From a bacterium (GTDB lineage Bacteria > Krumholzibacteriota > Krumholzibacteriia > JACNKJ01): DNA of 64,000 nucleotides. The DNA lies in the NCBI GenBank assembly GCA_024231955.1, contig JAAEPZ010000538.1, forward strand, positions 623,340 through 687,339, in the 5' to 3' direction. The translations under genes were made by a program, and so were the position numbers. The notes under the pieces were generated by a model. The model saw only the letters and a list, made by a program, of their open reading frames with translations, ran no database searches and was not told the DNA's origin. Position 1 is the stretch's first letter; every line of letters begins with the position of its first letter. This document shows, piece after piece, positions 9,762 to 18,741 of this stretch.

Positions 9762-9784
9762 GATCCCGTGAGGTCGAAAGGGGA
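9762..9784 (+). promoter_or_regulatory. PyrR-binding loop in pyr leader RNA
   Basis: The sequence GATCCCGTGAGGTCGAAAGG matches the conserved PyrR recognition loop (core CCNGNGAGG followed by an AAGG-type arm). It lies between the promoter and a T-run terminator directly in front of pyrR itself. By analogy with Bacillus, UMP-loaded PyrR binding here would favour the downstream terminator and shut off the operon. Confidence 0.75.
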
Positions 9785-9814
9785 GGGACCAATGAGCAGG
9801 CAGGAAACCAGACA

Positions 9815-9844
9815 ACCCTGAGCCGACAGGCCGGGGCTTTTTTT
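9815..9844 (+). terminator. pyr operon attenuator
   Basis: A GC-rich stem (CCCTGAGCC paired with GGCCGGGGC) is followed by seven T residues at 9838-9844 and sits 45 bases before pyrR. Being in front of the operon rather than behind a gene, it must be a regulated terminator. The stem is imperfect, so the exact fold needs an RNA folding calculation. Confidence 0.7.
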
Positions 9845-9889
9845 GTGCCCTGTTCTCTCCTCCCGATCTCTCTGACCGGTGGAGGTCCG

Positions 9890-10453
9890 ATGGATAGCAA
9901 TACACCCAGCAAGTTTCGGCAAAAAGCCGTGCTGATGACTCCCGACCAGATGGCTCGGGCTTTCAAGCGTATGACTCATGAAATCCTGGAGCGCAACGAG
10001 TCCGCCGAGGATCTGGTGATCATGGGCATTCGCCGCCGCGGGGTCCCTCTGGCCGAGCGGATCGCCGCCTATATCAAAACGCTCGAAGGGGTGGAGATCG
10101 AGGTCGGCAGTATCGACATCACCTTCTATCGCGATGATCTCCACACCATCGGTCCGCAACCCCGCGTGGGGGAGACCAGCATCCCGGGGGATATCACCAA
10201 TCGCACGGTCATTCTGGTTGATGACGTTCTGCACACGGGCCGCACGGTCCGCTCGGCGATCACGGAGTTGATGGACTACGGTCGTCCCGCCGGCATCCAG
10301 CTGGCCGTCATGATCGACCGCGGACATCGCGAGTTGCCTATCCGCGCCGATTTCGTGGGCAAGAACGTGCCGACCAGCAGCCGCGAGGCGGTCAAGGTGC
10401 GCTTCGTCGAGATCGACGACAAGGATGCCGTTCTGCTCGGGGAGGTCGAGTAA
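9890..10453 (+). CDS. pyrR: PyrR bifunctional regulator / uracil phosphoribosyltransferase
   Basis: The start ATG at 9890 follows GGAGG by 4 bases. The 187-residue protein has the PRPP-binding loop [17 protein letters not shown], the N-terminal [16 protein letters not shown] and the FYRDDL motif typical of PyrR. It binds pyr leader RNA in response to UMP and may convert uracil plus PRPP to UMP. The upstream leader contains a matching recognition loop and attenuator, so it is expected to regulate its own operon. Its stop overlaps the pyrB start (TAATG). Confidence 0.95.
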   Translation: MDSNTPSKFRQKAVLMTPDQMARAFKRMTHEILERNESAEDLVIMGIRRRGVPLAERIAAYIKTLEGVEIEVGSIDITFYRDDLHTIGPQPRVGETSIPGDITNRTVILVDDVLHTGRTVRSAITELMDYGRPAGIQLAVMIDRGHRELPIRADFVGKNVPTSSREAVKVRFVEIDDKDAVLLGEVE

Positions 10454-11451
10454 TGACCTATTCGCGCAAGGATCTTCTCGACCTGGCCAGCTGCAGCGCC
10501 GATGAGATCAATCTGATACTCGACACTGCGGAGCGATTCCGCGCGGTCAGCGAACGTGAGGTCAAAAAGGTGCCCACGCTGCGCGGCTATACCATAGTCA
10601 ACCTGTTCTTCGAGAACAGCACGCGCACGCGCATCAGTTTCGAACTGGCCGAGAAGCGGCTCAGTGCCGACATCGTCAACTTCTCCGCCTCCACGAGCAG
10701 CGTGTCCAAGGGTGAAACGCTGCTGGATACGGTCGAGAACCTGTTGGCCATGAAGATAGACATGGTCGTCATGCGGCACGGCGCCAGCGGCGCGCCGCAT
10801 TTTCTCGCCAAGCATATCCCCGTCAGCGTGATCAACGCCGGGGACGGCACTCACGAACATCCCACCCAGGGTCTGCTCGACATGCTCACCATGCGCCGCA
10901 GCCTGGGGGACCTGAAGGGGCGCAAGATCGTCATCGTCGGCGATATTCTCCACAGCCGTGTGGCGCGCAGCAACGTCATCGGACTGACCAAGCTCGGCGC
11001 CGAGGTCGTGCTCTGCGGCCCGCCGTCGCTGATCCCGGTCGAGATCGATAAGCTCGGCGCCAAGGTGGAGTTCAATCTCAACCGGGCCGTCGAGGGGGCG
11101 GATGTCGTCAACATTCTCCGTCTCCAGAAAGAGCGCCAGGAGGGTGGCCTGCTGCCCAGTCTGCGCGCCTACTCGCGCGATTGGAAAGTGGAGCGTCACC
11201 ATCTGGATATGATGGCGGAGAGCGGCATCATCATGCACCCCGGCCCGATGAACCGCGGCGTCGAGATCGCTCAGGATGTGGCCGACGGTCCCCGTTCCGT
11301 GATACTCGAACAGGTGCTCAATGGAGTGGCTGTGCGGATGGCCATCCTCTACCTGCTCAGCGAATCGAGCAAACGCCTCAGGAATACGGATTCATCGACA
11401 ACCGAAACCCCCGATACCGATCTGCCCAACATCGGTCTCGAAAGCGCCTGA
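10453..11451 (+). CDS. pyrB: aspartate carbamoyltransferase catalytic chain
   Basis: The 332-residue protein shows the carbamoyl-phosphate motif [15 protein letters not shown], the [11 protein letters not shown] loop and the [13 protein letters not shown] stretch of ATCases. It condenses carbamoyl phosphate and aspartate, the committed step of pyrimidine synthesis. Its ATG overlaps the pyrR stop by one base. No pyrI regulatory chain is present beside it, so control probably rests on PyrR attenuation. The last 20 residues or so, rich in Ser/Thr, extend past the usual family end. Confidence 0.97.
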   Translation: MTYSRKDLLDLASCSADEINLILDTAERFRAVSEREVKKVPTLRGYTIVNLFFENSTRTRISFELAEKRLSADIVNFSASTSSVSKGETLLDTVENLLAMKIDMVVMRHGASGAPHFLAKHIPVSVINAGDGTHEHPTQGLLDMLTMRRSLGDLKGRKIVIVGDILHSRVARSNVIGLTKLGAEVVLCGPPSLIPVEIDKLGAKVEFNLNRAVEGADVVNILRLQKERQEGGLLPSLRAYSRDWKVERHHLDMMAESGIIMHPGPMNRGVEIAQDVADGPRSVILEQVLNGVAVRMAILYLLSESSKRLRNTDSSTTETPDTDLPNIGLESA

Positions 11452-11462
11452 AAGGGGAGAAC

Positions 11463-12830
11463 ATGAAGAATTGGAGCAAGGACTCTGCGGAGGGCCGCTA
11501 CTGGATCGCGGGGGCGCGCCTGGTGGATCCCGTCGCCGGTACCGTGAGCGAGGGTGCGATCAAGGTTGAGGAGGGCATGATCGCCGACATCGCCGCCAAG
11601 CCGGACGGGAAAGGCAAACTCCCGGTGCTGGATGCGGGCGGACTCTGTCTGGCGCCCGGACTGGTGGATATGCATGTCCACCTGCGCGAGCCGGGACACG
11701 AGTATCGCGAGACGGTGGCCACCGGTTCCCGGGCCGCGGCCCGCGGGGGTGTGACCACCATGACCTGCATGCCCAACACGAATCCCGTCATCGACAACGC
11801 CGCGCTGGTGCGCCATATCCGCGAGCAGGCCTCCCGTGCGGGGCTTTGCCACGTCATGCCGATTGCGGCGATCACGCTGGATCTGAAGAGCAAGCGGATG
11901 TCGGACATGGGTGAGATGCTCGCCGCCGGCGCTGCCGCGTTTTCGGATGACGGTCGGCCCGTCACCGATGCCTCGCTTATGCGGCACGCGCTCGAGATGT
12001 TGCGGACCTGGAATGCGCTGCTGATCAGCCACTCCGAGGACCTCAACCTGTCGGAGGGTGGACACATGCACGAGGGTCCGGCCTCAACCCGGCTCGGGCT
12101 CAAGGGGATCCCGCGCGAAGCGGAGGATGTCGCCGTTGACCGCGATCTGCGCCTGGCGCGGATGACCGGTGGTCGCCTCCATATCGCGCACGTGTCGAGC
12201 GGCAATTCGGTTGAAAGCATCCGGAGAGCCAAGGCCGACGGCGTGCGGGTGACGGCCGAAACGGCTCCGCATTACCTGCTGCTCACGGACGAGGATCTTT
12301 ACAGTTATGATTCACACAAGAAGATGAACCCGCCGTTGCGTGAACAGTCTGATCAGGATGCTCTGCTCGCCGGACTGCTCGACGGGACTATCGATTGTGT
12401 CGCTACCGATCATGCGCCGCATACGGAGATCGACAAAAAGCGCGAACTGGCTTACGCTCCTTTCGGAGTGATCGGCCTGGAGACATCTCTCGCCGCGGTT
12501 CTGACGCGCCTCGTGCACACCGGGATGATGGAGTTGCCCCGGGCGATGGCGCTGGTCACCGCCAAGCCGGCGGAGATTCTCGGGCTGCCCGTCGGGCGGC
12601 TGGAGAAAGGCTGCCCCGCGGATCTGGTTCTCTTCGATCCGGAGGAGACCTGGACTGTTCGCGGTGCGGAGATGGCCTCTCTCTCGGCGAATACGGCATT
12701 CGAGGGTATGGAACTCAAAGGCCGCGTGCGAGCTACCCTCCTCGATGGTCAACTGGTTTTCGGTCGGGACTCGGACGGGGTGGAGACGTTCACCTCCCGG
12801 CCCTGGCGGGATGAACTGCCGGTTATCTGA
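11463..12830 (+). CDS. pyrC: dihydroorotase, class I
   Basis: Start at the ATG at 11463, with GGGGAG 4 bases upstream and 11 bases after pyrB; the 455-residue length fits class I enzymes. Zinc-site motifs are DMHVHLREPGHEYRET near residue 60, ISHSEDLNL, HIAHVSS and CVATDHAPHT. It cyclises carbamoyl aspartate to dihydroorotate. All expected metal ligands are visible, so it should be active rather than a pyrC' pseudo-enzyme. A strong hairpin follows the stop. Confidence 0.96.
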   Translation: MKNWSKDSAEGRYWIAGARLVDPVAGTVSEGAIKVEEGMIADIAAKPDGKGKLPVLDAGGLCLAPGLVDMHVHLREPGHEYRETVATGSRAAARGGVTTMTCMPNTNPVIDNAALVRHIREQASRAGLCHVMPIAAITLDLKSKRMSDMGEMLAAGAAAFSDDGRPVTDASLMRHALEMLRTWNALLISHSEDLNLSEGGHMHEGPASTRLGLKGIPREAEDVAVDRDLRLARMTGGRLHIAHVSSGNSVESIRRAKADGVRVTAETAPHYLLLTDEDLYSYDSHKKMNPPLREQSDQDALLAGLLDGTIDCVATDHAPHTEIDKKRELAYAPFGVIGLETSLAAVLTRLVHTGMMELPRAMALVTAKPAEILGLPVGRLEKGCPADLVLFDPEETWTVRGAEMASLSANTAFEGMELKGRVRATLLDGQLVFGRDSDGVETFTSRPWRDELPVI

Positions 12831-12842
12831 TTCATTGGCCTG

Positions 12843-12879
12843 CCCTCTTCGCACGACCTCACGGGTGGTGCGAAGAGGG
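12843..12879 (+). terminator. perfect 12-bp hairpin inside the pyr operon
   Basis: The arms CCCTCTTCGCAC (12843-12854) and GTGCGAAGAGGG (12868-12879) are fully complementary. No T run follows and the lipoprotein gene starts 40 bases later, so it could be a partial terminator or an RNA-processing/stability element that sets the level of the distal genes. Confidence 0.55.
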
Positions 12880-12918
12880 TTGCGGCGCGGGTAAGGACCC
12901 AAAGAGAGGAGCAGCGGA

Positions 12919-14307
12919 ATGAAGAGATGCGGGAGAACGGTGATCATCGTCCTGGTGCTTTGCGCCTTTGCGACCTCTCTGGGTGGTTGTGTCTATTTCA
13001 ACACCTTCAGCAACGCCAAGAAGTTGTACAAGGAGGGGGAGGAGACGCAACTCGACCCCCAGGGCAATGTCACCTCGAGCGCCCGGAAGAAATACAACGA
13101 GGCGATCGCCAGGTGTCAGAAGCTCATGGAGCTCTATCCGGACAGTAAATGGGTGGATGATGCCCTCTTCCTGATGAGTAAAGCCTATTTCCAGAAGCGG
13201 GAATATTCACGCTGCATCCGTCGTATCGACGAACTCGAGGAGCGATTTCCCGAGAACGAATTTCGGGAGGAGACGCTGTACATGCGTGGCGTCTGCTACC
13301 TGGAGATTGACGAGGAGAGTCGCGCCATCGCCACCCTGGAGCGGTTGGAGGAGGAGTTTCCCAAAAGCAAACATCTGGCCGAAGGGATGTATCGCTCGGG
13401 CGAGGCGGACTATCGTCTCGGGAACTGGCGCTCCGCTATCGGCGCCTACGGGCGATTGCTCGACCGTTTCGAAAACAGCGACTGGAATGATGAGGCGCGG
13501 TTGCGGATCTCCAAGTCTCACCATGAGCTGCACGAGGACACCCTTGCGGTGACGGCGCTCGTGACCCTGGCCGAAGTGGGCAAGGATCGCGGCATCGTAT
13601 TCGACGGCGAACTCCTCAAGGCGGAGATACTCATCGACCTGAATCGGATAGAGGAGAGCCGCGAACTGCTTGAGCGGCTGGAGGAGACGGCGGTCAACTT
13701 CCAGAAACGTCCCGAGACGCTGCTGTTGCTGGCCCGCGTTTTTGAGGAGCAGGAGGATCTGGAGACCACCATCACCACGCTGGAGAACATCTCGACCGAA
13801 TTCCCGAGGAGCGTCCATTCGGCCGAAGCCTGGTACAGGATCGGTTTGATCCGTCAGGTCAAGCAGAGTGATCTCGAGGGAGCGGTCGAGGCCTACGATC
13901 AAGTGACGAAGGAGATCGGCCGCAGCCTCTTCACCGATCTTGCCCGGCGCAAGAAAACGGCGATTCAGGAGCTGCTGGATGTGCGCGCCGCAATCGGCGA
14001 TGCTCCGCCCGATTCGTCCGCGGCGAATATCCAGTTCCGGATGGCCGAGAACCAGTTCCTCAATCTTGAAGATCCCACGGCGGCGCTGATCGATTACCAG
14101 AGTATTCTGGATCTGTATCCCGACAACCCGGTGGCGTCGTCGGCCGCTTACGCCATCGCCTATATCCACCGCTACAGTTTTGCCGACACCACCGGCGCAC
14201 TGGAGGCCATCTCGATTGTCCTCACCCGCTATCCCGACAGCGAGGCGGCCAGGTTCGTCGCCGGCTGGACCGAGGAACTTACGCCGTCCGGTGTGGAGGG
14301 GCGATAA
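12919..14307 (+). CDS. TPR-repeat outer-membrane-type lipoprotein
   Basis: A lipoprotein signal with a clear lipobox (VLCAFATSLGGC) gives a mature N-terminal cysteine followed by VYFNTFSNAKKLYKEG. The rest of the 462 residues consists of helical TPR-like repeats of the YbgF/BamD style (MELYPDSKWVDDAL, ERFPENEFREETLY, EFPKSKHLAEGMY, RYPDSEAARF). It probably sits at the inner leaflet of the outer membrane as a scaffold in envelope assembly. The location is odd: it lies between pyrC and pyrK and its stop overlaps the pyrK start by one base (TAATG), so it is co-transcribed with pyrimidine genes. No direct role in pyrimidine synthesis is evident. Confidence 0.85.
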   Translation: MKRCGRTVIIVLVLCAFATSLGGCVYFNTFSNAKKLYKEGEETQLDPQGNVTSSARKKYNEAIARCQKLMELYPDSKWVDDALFLMSKAYFQKREYSRCIRRIDELEERFPENEFREETLYMRGVCYLEIDEESRAIATLERLEEEFPKSKHLAEGMYRSGEADYRLGNWRSAIGAYGRLLDRFENSDWNDEARLRISKSHHELHEDTLAVTALVTLAEVGKDRGIVFDGELLKAEILIDLNRIEESRELLERLEETAVNFQKRPETLLLLARVFEEQEDLETTITTLENISTEFPRSVHSAEAWYRIGLIRQVKQSDLEGAVEAYDQVTKEIGRSLFTDLARRKKTAIQELLDVRAAIGDAPPDSSAANIQFRMAENQFLNLEDPTAALIDYQSILDLYPDNPVASSAAYAIAYIHRYSFADTTGALEAISIVLTRYPDSEAARFVAGWTEELTPSGVEGR

Positions 14308-15164
14308 TGAGAGCATCGTTGACCGCAAATTATCGTCGGGGTCGGGTGATCAGTTGCCAACCGGATGGAGATCTCTACTTCGACCTTGAATTGAGTGTTG
14401 AGCAGGAGACACCGGCGCAACCCGGACAATTCTACCTTGTCGCCGCCGAGGAGAGCCTGGACGAAAGTCTGGATCCTCTCCTCAAACGACCTCTGAGCAT
14501 CCTGACCTCAACAAACGACCGTCTCGGTTTCCTCTTCAAAGTGGTTGGCCGCGGCACGCGGGCCCTGGCCCGACTTGATGAGGGTGATGGCCTGGATCTG
14601 CTCGGCCCGCTGGGCAACCCCTTCACGATCGACGCTGAGCCGCAGCCGCTGCTGGTCGGCGGCGGCGTGGGCGTCCCTCCCCTGATATTCCTGTCGCAGC
14701 AATTGTCGGCGGCGGGGATAGCCCACCGGGTTGTCTTCGCCTTCGGCACTGCCGGGGATATCCCGAAATGGTTGCTGCAGGGTATGGAAAACAAGGTGGA
14801 GATCTGCACCCTAGACGGAACGTGCGGTTTCCACGGCAACCCCGTGGACTATCTGGCTGCCGAGCAGGACCGCGCACCGGCAAGAATTCAGGCGTGCGGC
14901 CCGGGCGGAATGCTTGCCGCCCTGCGTGGACTGCGCAAACCCGGGGATGAGATTGAGTTGTCGCTGGAGGAGCATATGGCCTGCGGCGTCGGCATCTGCC
15001 GGGGCTGCGCAGTGCCGGTTAAGGATGGCGACGATTGGCGCTACGCGACGATCTGCCGTGAGGGGCCTGTCTTCCCGGACGATGTTCTCCACCACGGTGA
15101 ACTCGAAGCGCCGCTCACCGGACCGGGCAGCGCCTGCCGTTGCGGAGAGGAAAACAATGAGTAG
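14307..15164 (+). CDS. pyrK: dihydroorotate dehydrogenase electron-transfer subunit
   Basis: The 285-residue protein has an FAD-binding barrel with KRPLSILTS, a nucleotide-binding stretch VGGGVGVPPLIFL, and a C-terminal 2Fe-2S site with cysteines in HMACGVGICRGCAVPV plus a later ATICREGPVF cysteine. It passes electrons from PyrD to NAD+ in class 1B dihydroorotate dehydrogenase. It overlaps the lipoprotein gene by 1 base and pyrD by 8 bases, so all three are translationally coupled. Confidence 0.95.
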   Translation: MRASLTANYRRGRVISCQPDGDLYFDLELSVEQETPAQPGQFYLVAAEESLDESLDPLLKRPLSILTSTNDRLGFLFKVVGRGTRALARLDEGDGLDLLGPLGNPFTIDAEPQPLLVGGGVGVPPLIFLSQQLSAAGIAHRVVFAFGTAGDIPKWLLQGMENKVEICTLDGTCGFHGNPVDYLAAEQDRAPARIQACGPGGMLAALRGLRKPGDEIELSLEEHMACGVGICRGCAVPVKDGDDWRYATICREGPVFPDDVLHHGELEAPLTGPGSACRCGEENNE

Positions 15165-16086
15165 GATTCGCGCCGGTCAGCCCGATCTTTCCGTCGAGGT
15201 GGGTAGCCTCCAACTGACCAATCCGCTGTGCTCCGCATCCGGGTGTTTCGGCTATGGTCTCGACTGCGATCCCCTGCTGCCGCCCGAGGTGTTCGGCGGC
15301 GTAGTCACGAAGACCGTTACGCCGCAACCCCGTAAGGGCAATCCCGTCCCGCGTCTGCGTGAGACCTCCTCCGGCCTGCTCAATTCCATCGGGCTGGAAA
15401 ACTGCGGGCTCTCGCCATTCATCCTCGAGAAGATTCCGGCCCTGGCTGCGCGCGGCATCAAACCGATCGTCTCGATCTCGGCGGGTGATCCGCAGGGGTT
15501 CGCCGACATGGCCTCCGCTCTGAATCGCGAGCCGGTGGCGGCCCTGGAGTTGAACCTGAGTTGCCCCAACGTGGCCTCCGCGGGCGCCAATTTCGCCACC
15601 GATCCGGGGGCGGTAGTGGAGATCGTCGCCGCCGTGAAGGGGGCGTTTACCGCGGGGCCGGTCTGGGTCAAGTTGACCCCCAATGTCACGGACATCACGG
15701 CCATCGCCGCCGCAGCGGCAGCGGGGGGCGCCGATGCTGTCTGCGCGATCAACACCCTGCTGGGGATGGATATCGATCTGACCACGGGACGCAGTCCCTT
15801 CGCGCGGACCACAGCCGGACTGTCGGGGCCCGCGATCATGCCGGTGGCGCTGGCGGCCGTCTACAGGATCAGCCGGAGCGTGGAGATTCCGGTGGTCGGC
15901 ATAGGCGGCATCGCTTCGGCTGAGGATGTGCTCAAGTTTCTTGCCGCCGGTGCGTCGGCGGTGCAGGTGGGCACGATCGTATTCCGCGACCCCACCTTGC
16001 CCGCACGGATTCTGGATGAACTCGCCGCCTGGCTGACCGAGCGGGGCTGCGACAGTATCAGTGAGCTGGAGACCGCCTGGAGATAA
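15157..16086 (+). CDS. pyrD: dihydroorotate dehydrogenase catalytic subunit, class 1B
   Basis: The start is the ATG at 15157, inside the end of pyrK and preceded by GGAGAGG; a longer in-frame reading would only cover pyrK. The 309-residue protein has ELNLSCPNVASAG with the class 1 catalytic cysteine, VKLTPNVTDI, AINTLLGMDID, and the FMN-phosphate site VVGIGGIASAEDVLKFL and AGASAVQVGT. It oxidises dihydroorotate to orotate with PyrK as partner, the soluble NAD-linked enzyme type. Confidence 0.96.
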   Translation: MSRIRAGQPDLSVEVGSLQLTNPLCSASGCFGYGLDCDPLLPPEVFGGVVTKTVTPQPRKGNPVPRLRETSSGLLNSIGLENCGLSPFILEKIPALAARGIKPIVSISAGDPQGFADMASALNREPVAALELNLSCPNVASAGANFATDPGAVVEIVAAVKGAFTAGPVWVKLTPNVTDITAIAAAAAAGGADAVCAINTLLGMDIDLTTGRSPFARTTAGLSGPAIMPVALAAVYRISRSVEIPVVGIGGIASAEDVLKFLAAGASAVQVGTIVFRDPTLPARILDELAAWLTERGCDSISELETAWR

Positions 16087-16167
16087 CGGCCGGTTTCCCA
16101 TCTGTTGGAAGAACGTCACGGGTCGATCTGCCCGCTGCAGGTCGGACACAGAACAAAGGGGACGCAA

Positions 16168-16914
16168 TTGCCTGATGAGAGGATAAGCGCGGCGGCCAAA
16201 CGGGTGTTCATCGCCCTGGATTTTCCCTCCGCGCAAGAGGCTCTGAAGCTGGCCGAGAAGGTGGCGCCGCTGGGTGTCGGCCTGAAAATGGGGCTGGAAC
16301 TGTTCACCTCCGAAGGACCCGCTCTCGCGCGTGATCTGGCCGGGCGGGGCGATCTGTTTCTCGATCTCAAGTACCACGATATCCCGGCCACGGTCGGCCG
16401 CTCGGTTGCCGCCGCCACCCGGCTGGGGGTTGCGGTGATGAATCTGCACACCTCCGGTGGCGAGGCCATGGTGCGGGCCGCCGTCGAGGCGCGCGATGCG
16501 ACCGCGCAGGAGACGGGTGCAACACCCCCCGGGTTGATAGGTGTGACCGTCCTCACCAGTCTCGATGGTGACGACCTGCGCGCCGTCTGGGGAGATTCCG
16601 CCGACCCGAACGCCTCGGCGCACGCCGTGCGTCTGGCCGAACGCTCCCAGGCGTGGGGCCTGGATGGCGTCGTCGCATCGGCTAAAGAGGCCGAGGCGAT
16701 TCGCGCGGCCTGCGGTCCCGAATTCCTGATCGTCACGCCGGGTATCCGCCCCGCCGGAGCCGATGTCGGCGATCAGAAACGGGTACTCACTCCGGCAGCG
16801 GCGATACGGACCGGCGCCAGTCACCTTGTGATCGGACGCCCCGTGACCAGGGCGGATGATCCGCATGCTGCCTGCGCGGCCATCCTGAATGAACTTGCCG
16901 AAGCCTTGGCTTAA
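16168..16914 (+). CDS. pyrF: orotidine 5'-phosphate decarboxylase
   Basis: The chosen start is the TTG at 16168, which has AAGGGGA 5 bases upstream and gives a 248-residue protein of normal length; an earlier TTG at 16105 lacks such a site. Motifs are VFIALDF, LKMGLELF, the catalytic DLKYHDIPATV (Asp-Lys-x-x-Asp array), GVTVLTSL and VTPGIRP with the phosphate-binding IGRPVT near the end. It makes UMP from OMP, the last step of the pathway encoded here. Confidence 0.95.
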   Translation: MPDERISAAAKRVFIALDFPSAQEALKLAEKVAPLGVGLKMGLELFTSEGPALARDLAGRGDLFLDLKYHDIPATVGRSVAAATRLGVAVMNLHTSGGEAMVRAAVEARDATAQETGATPPGLIGVTVLTSLDGDDLRAVWGDSADPNASAHAVRLAERSQAWGLDGVVASAKEAEAIRAACGPEFLIVTPGIRPAGADVGDQKRVLTPAAAIRTGASHLVIGRPVTRADDPHAACAAILNELAEALA

Positions 16915-16938
16915 CCGAGATACGAACCGGGAGATCGA

Positions 16939-17523
16939 ATGAACAGGGATCAACTTACCGCCGACGTGATGGCGCGCCTGCGGGAAACCGAAGCGATTCT
17001 GGACGGCCACTTCATCCTGACCAGCGGGAAGCACAGCAACCGTTATATCCAGTGCGCCAAGCTGCTGTCCCACACCGGTCACGCCGGCTGGGCGGGCGCG
17101 ACGTTGGCCGAGGCCATGCCCGACTTCAACCTGGTCGTCAGCCCCGCGATGGGGGGCATCATTATCGGCCATGAGGTTGCCAAGGCGAAGGGGACGCCTT
17201 TTTTCTTCACCGAACGGGTCGAGGGTAAGATGACGCTGCGACGTGGATTCTCACTGCCCACTGGCGCGAAGGTGGCGGTGGTTGAGGATGTCGTCACCTC
17301 AGGCGGCAGCCTGGTCGAAGTGGTCGAACTGCTGCAGGGCGCCGGGGTGGAGGTTACGGCGACGGCCTCGATTGTCGATCGCAGCGGCGGCAGGCGTCCC
17401 GACTTCGGCGCACCGTTCACCAGCCTGATCGAGCTGGATGTGCAGGTCTGGGATCCCTCCGACTGTCCGCTGTGCGCTGATGGCAGCGAGGCCGTGAAGC
17501 CAGGTAGTCGCGGCCTGAAGTAA
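16939..17523 (+). CDS. pyrE: orotate phosphoribosyltransferase
   Basis: The 194-residue enzyme has the PRPP loop VAVVEDVVTSGGSLVEV, the SGKHSNRYIQCAKLL N-terminal motif and VVSPAMGGIIIGHEVA. The C-terminal tail with DCPLCADG (two cysteines) is like the longer Thermus/archaeal-style PyrE. It converts orotate and PRPP to OMP for PyrF, the adjacent gene upstream. It is the last pyr gene, and no hairpin terminator is obvious before the antiporter gene. Confidence 0.95.
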   Translation: MNRDQLTADVMARLRETEAILDGHFILTSGKHSNRYIQCAKLLSHTGHAGWAGATLAEAMPDFNLVVSPAMGGIIIGHEVAKAKGTPFFFTERVEGKMTLRRGFSLPTGAKVAVVEDVVTSGGSLVEVVELLQGAGVEVTATASIVDRSGGRRPDFGAPFTSLIELDVQVWDPSDCPLCADGSEAVKPGSRGLK

Positions 17524-17593
17524 AGACGAGTTCCGGGAGATACCTGCCGTGTCCCCCTGACTCCCTTTGGATTCTGAAACTCGAAGAGGATGT

Positions 17594-18565
17594 ATGGACT
17601 GGTTTCTGTTGCTGGCCGGCCTGTCGCTTTTGTTCGGCGGCGGTGAAATACTGGTGCAGGGTGCCACGGCGATGGCGCGTCGTTTCGGCGTGTCGACGCT
17701 GGTGATCGGCCTGACCGTCGTGGCCATGGGGACCAGCGCTCCGGAGCTGGCAGTGAACATGATGGCTGCGTTCCGCGGTCAGATGGGGCTCAGCTTCGGC
17801 AATATCATCGGGTCGAATATCGCCAACACCATCTTTATCCTCGGTGCGGCGGCGATGATCCGCCCGCTTCGGATTCTGCCCAGCGTCAGCAAACGGGAAT
17901 TGCCGATCATGCTGCTGGCGACGCTGGCCGTATTGGTCGCTCTGGGTGACCCGCTCTTCGGCGGGGTCAGTGTGATCTCCCGTTTCGATGGATTGCTCCT
18001 GCTGCTCGGTTTCCTTCTCTTTATCTATTTGACGTTCAGGCGAGCGCGGCGTGATCGTCAAGCGTTCAGAGAGGCCGAAGAGTCCGCCGAGGAGGCTGTC
18101 CATGGCCGGGAGATAGGCATGGTCGCAGCCTGGCTTCTGACGCTGGGTGGCCTCGGTGCCGTGATCTGGGGCAGTGATCTCACCGTACGGGGCGCGACCG
18201 GCATCGCCCTGGCGTTTGGCGTCAGCGATGCGATCATCGGCTTGACGATCGTCGCTATCGGCACCAGCCTGCCGGAGCTTGTGGCCTGTCTGGCCGCCGT
18301 TCGGGCCGGGCACAGCGATCTGGCCGTGGGCAATGTGGTCGGCTCGAACATCTTCAATCTACTGCTTGTCTTTGGTCCGACCGCCATGATCAGACCCATT
18401 CCGCTACCTGCCGGCGGATTCACCGACCTGGTGGTTCTGGCGATAGCGTCTTTGCTGTTGCTCGTTCTGGCTCTGGCGCCGGGCAAGCGGATAACGCGTC
18501 CCCAGGGGCTTGCGCTGCTGATTGCCTACTGGGTCTATTTGATCTGGCGCAGTTTCGGCGGTTGA
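17594..18565 (+). CDS. calcium/sodium antiporter, CaCA family (YrbG-like)
   Basis: Start at the ATG at 17594 behind AGAGGA; 323 residues, about ten hydrophobic segments. The two inverted alpha-repeats that define the family are plain: GTSAPELAVNMMAAF with GNIIGSNIANTIF in the first half, and GTSLPELVACLAAV with GNVVGSNIFNLLL in the second. Acidic Glu residues in the two PEL motifs are the expected cation ligands. A basic cytoplasmic loop (RRARRDRQAFREAEES) joins the halves. Inner-membrane exchange of Ca2+ against Na+ or H+ is the family role. It is 70 bases past pyrE, possibly in read-through. Confidence 0.93.
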   Translation: MDWFLLLAGLSLLFGGGEILVQGATAMARRFGVSTLVIGLTVVAMGTSAPELAVNMMAAFRGQMGLSFGNIIGSNIANTIFILGAAAMIRPLRILPSVSKRELPIMLLATLAVLVALGDPLFGGVSVISRFDGLLLLLGFLLFIYLTFRRARRDRQAFREAEESAEEAVHGREIGMVAAWLLTLGGLGAVIWGSDLTVRGATGIALAFGVSDAIIGLTIVAIGTSLPELVACLAAVRAGHSDLAVGNVVGSNIFNLLLVFGPTAMIRPIPLPAGGFTDLVVLAIASLLLLVLALAPGKRITRPQGLALLIAYWVYLIWRSFGG

Positions 18566-18586
18566 TCCGAGACGTCTCTGGATCAA
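18562..18586 (+). terminator. hairpin at end of antiporter gene
   Basis: TTGATCC and GGATCAA (18562-18568 and 18580-18586) pair, with the palindrome GAGACGTCTC in between. It overlaps the stop codon and has no T run, so termination is only likely, not certain. Confidence 0.4.
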
Positions 18587-18741
18587 GCACGGTAGCGTGA
18601 CTATGAGACCCGACCCGTTTCATCTGTTCGCATACCTCTCTGGCGATGCCGAGAGGAACCGGGCGGAGACTACTCTTCTGCCGCTATCCGAATTCGTTGC
18701 ATACATGAATGAACAGGCGGACAAACAGGGGGAGATCGGAA

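Noticed and set aside
15115..17172. Very long minus-strand open frame across pyrD-pyrF-pyrE
   Set aside because: Antisense shadow of GC-rich pyr genes whose products are unmistakable on the plus strand.
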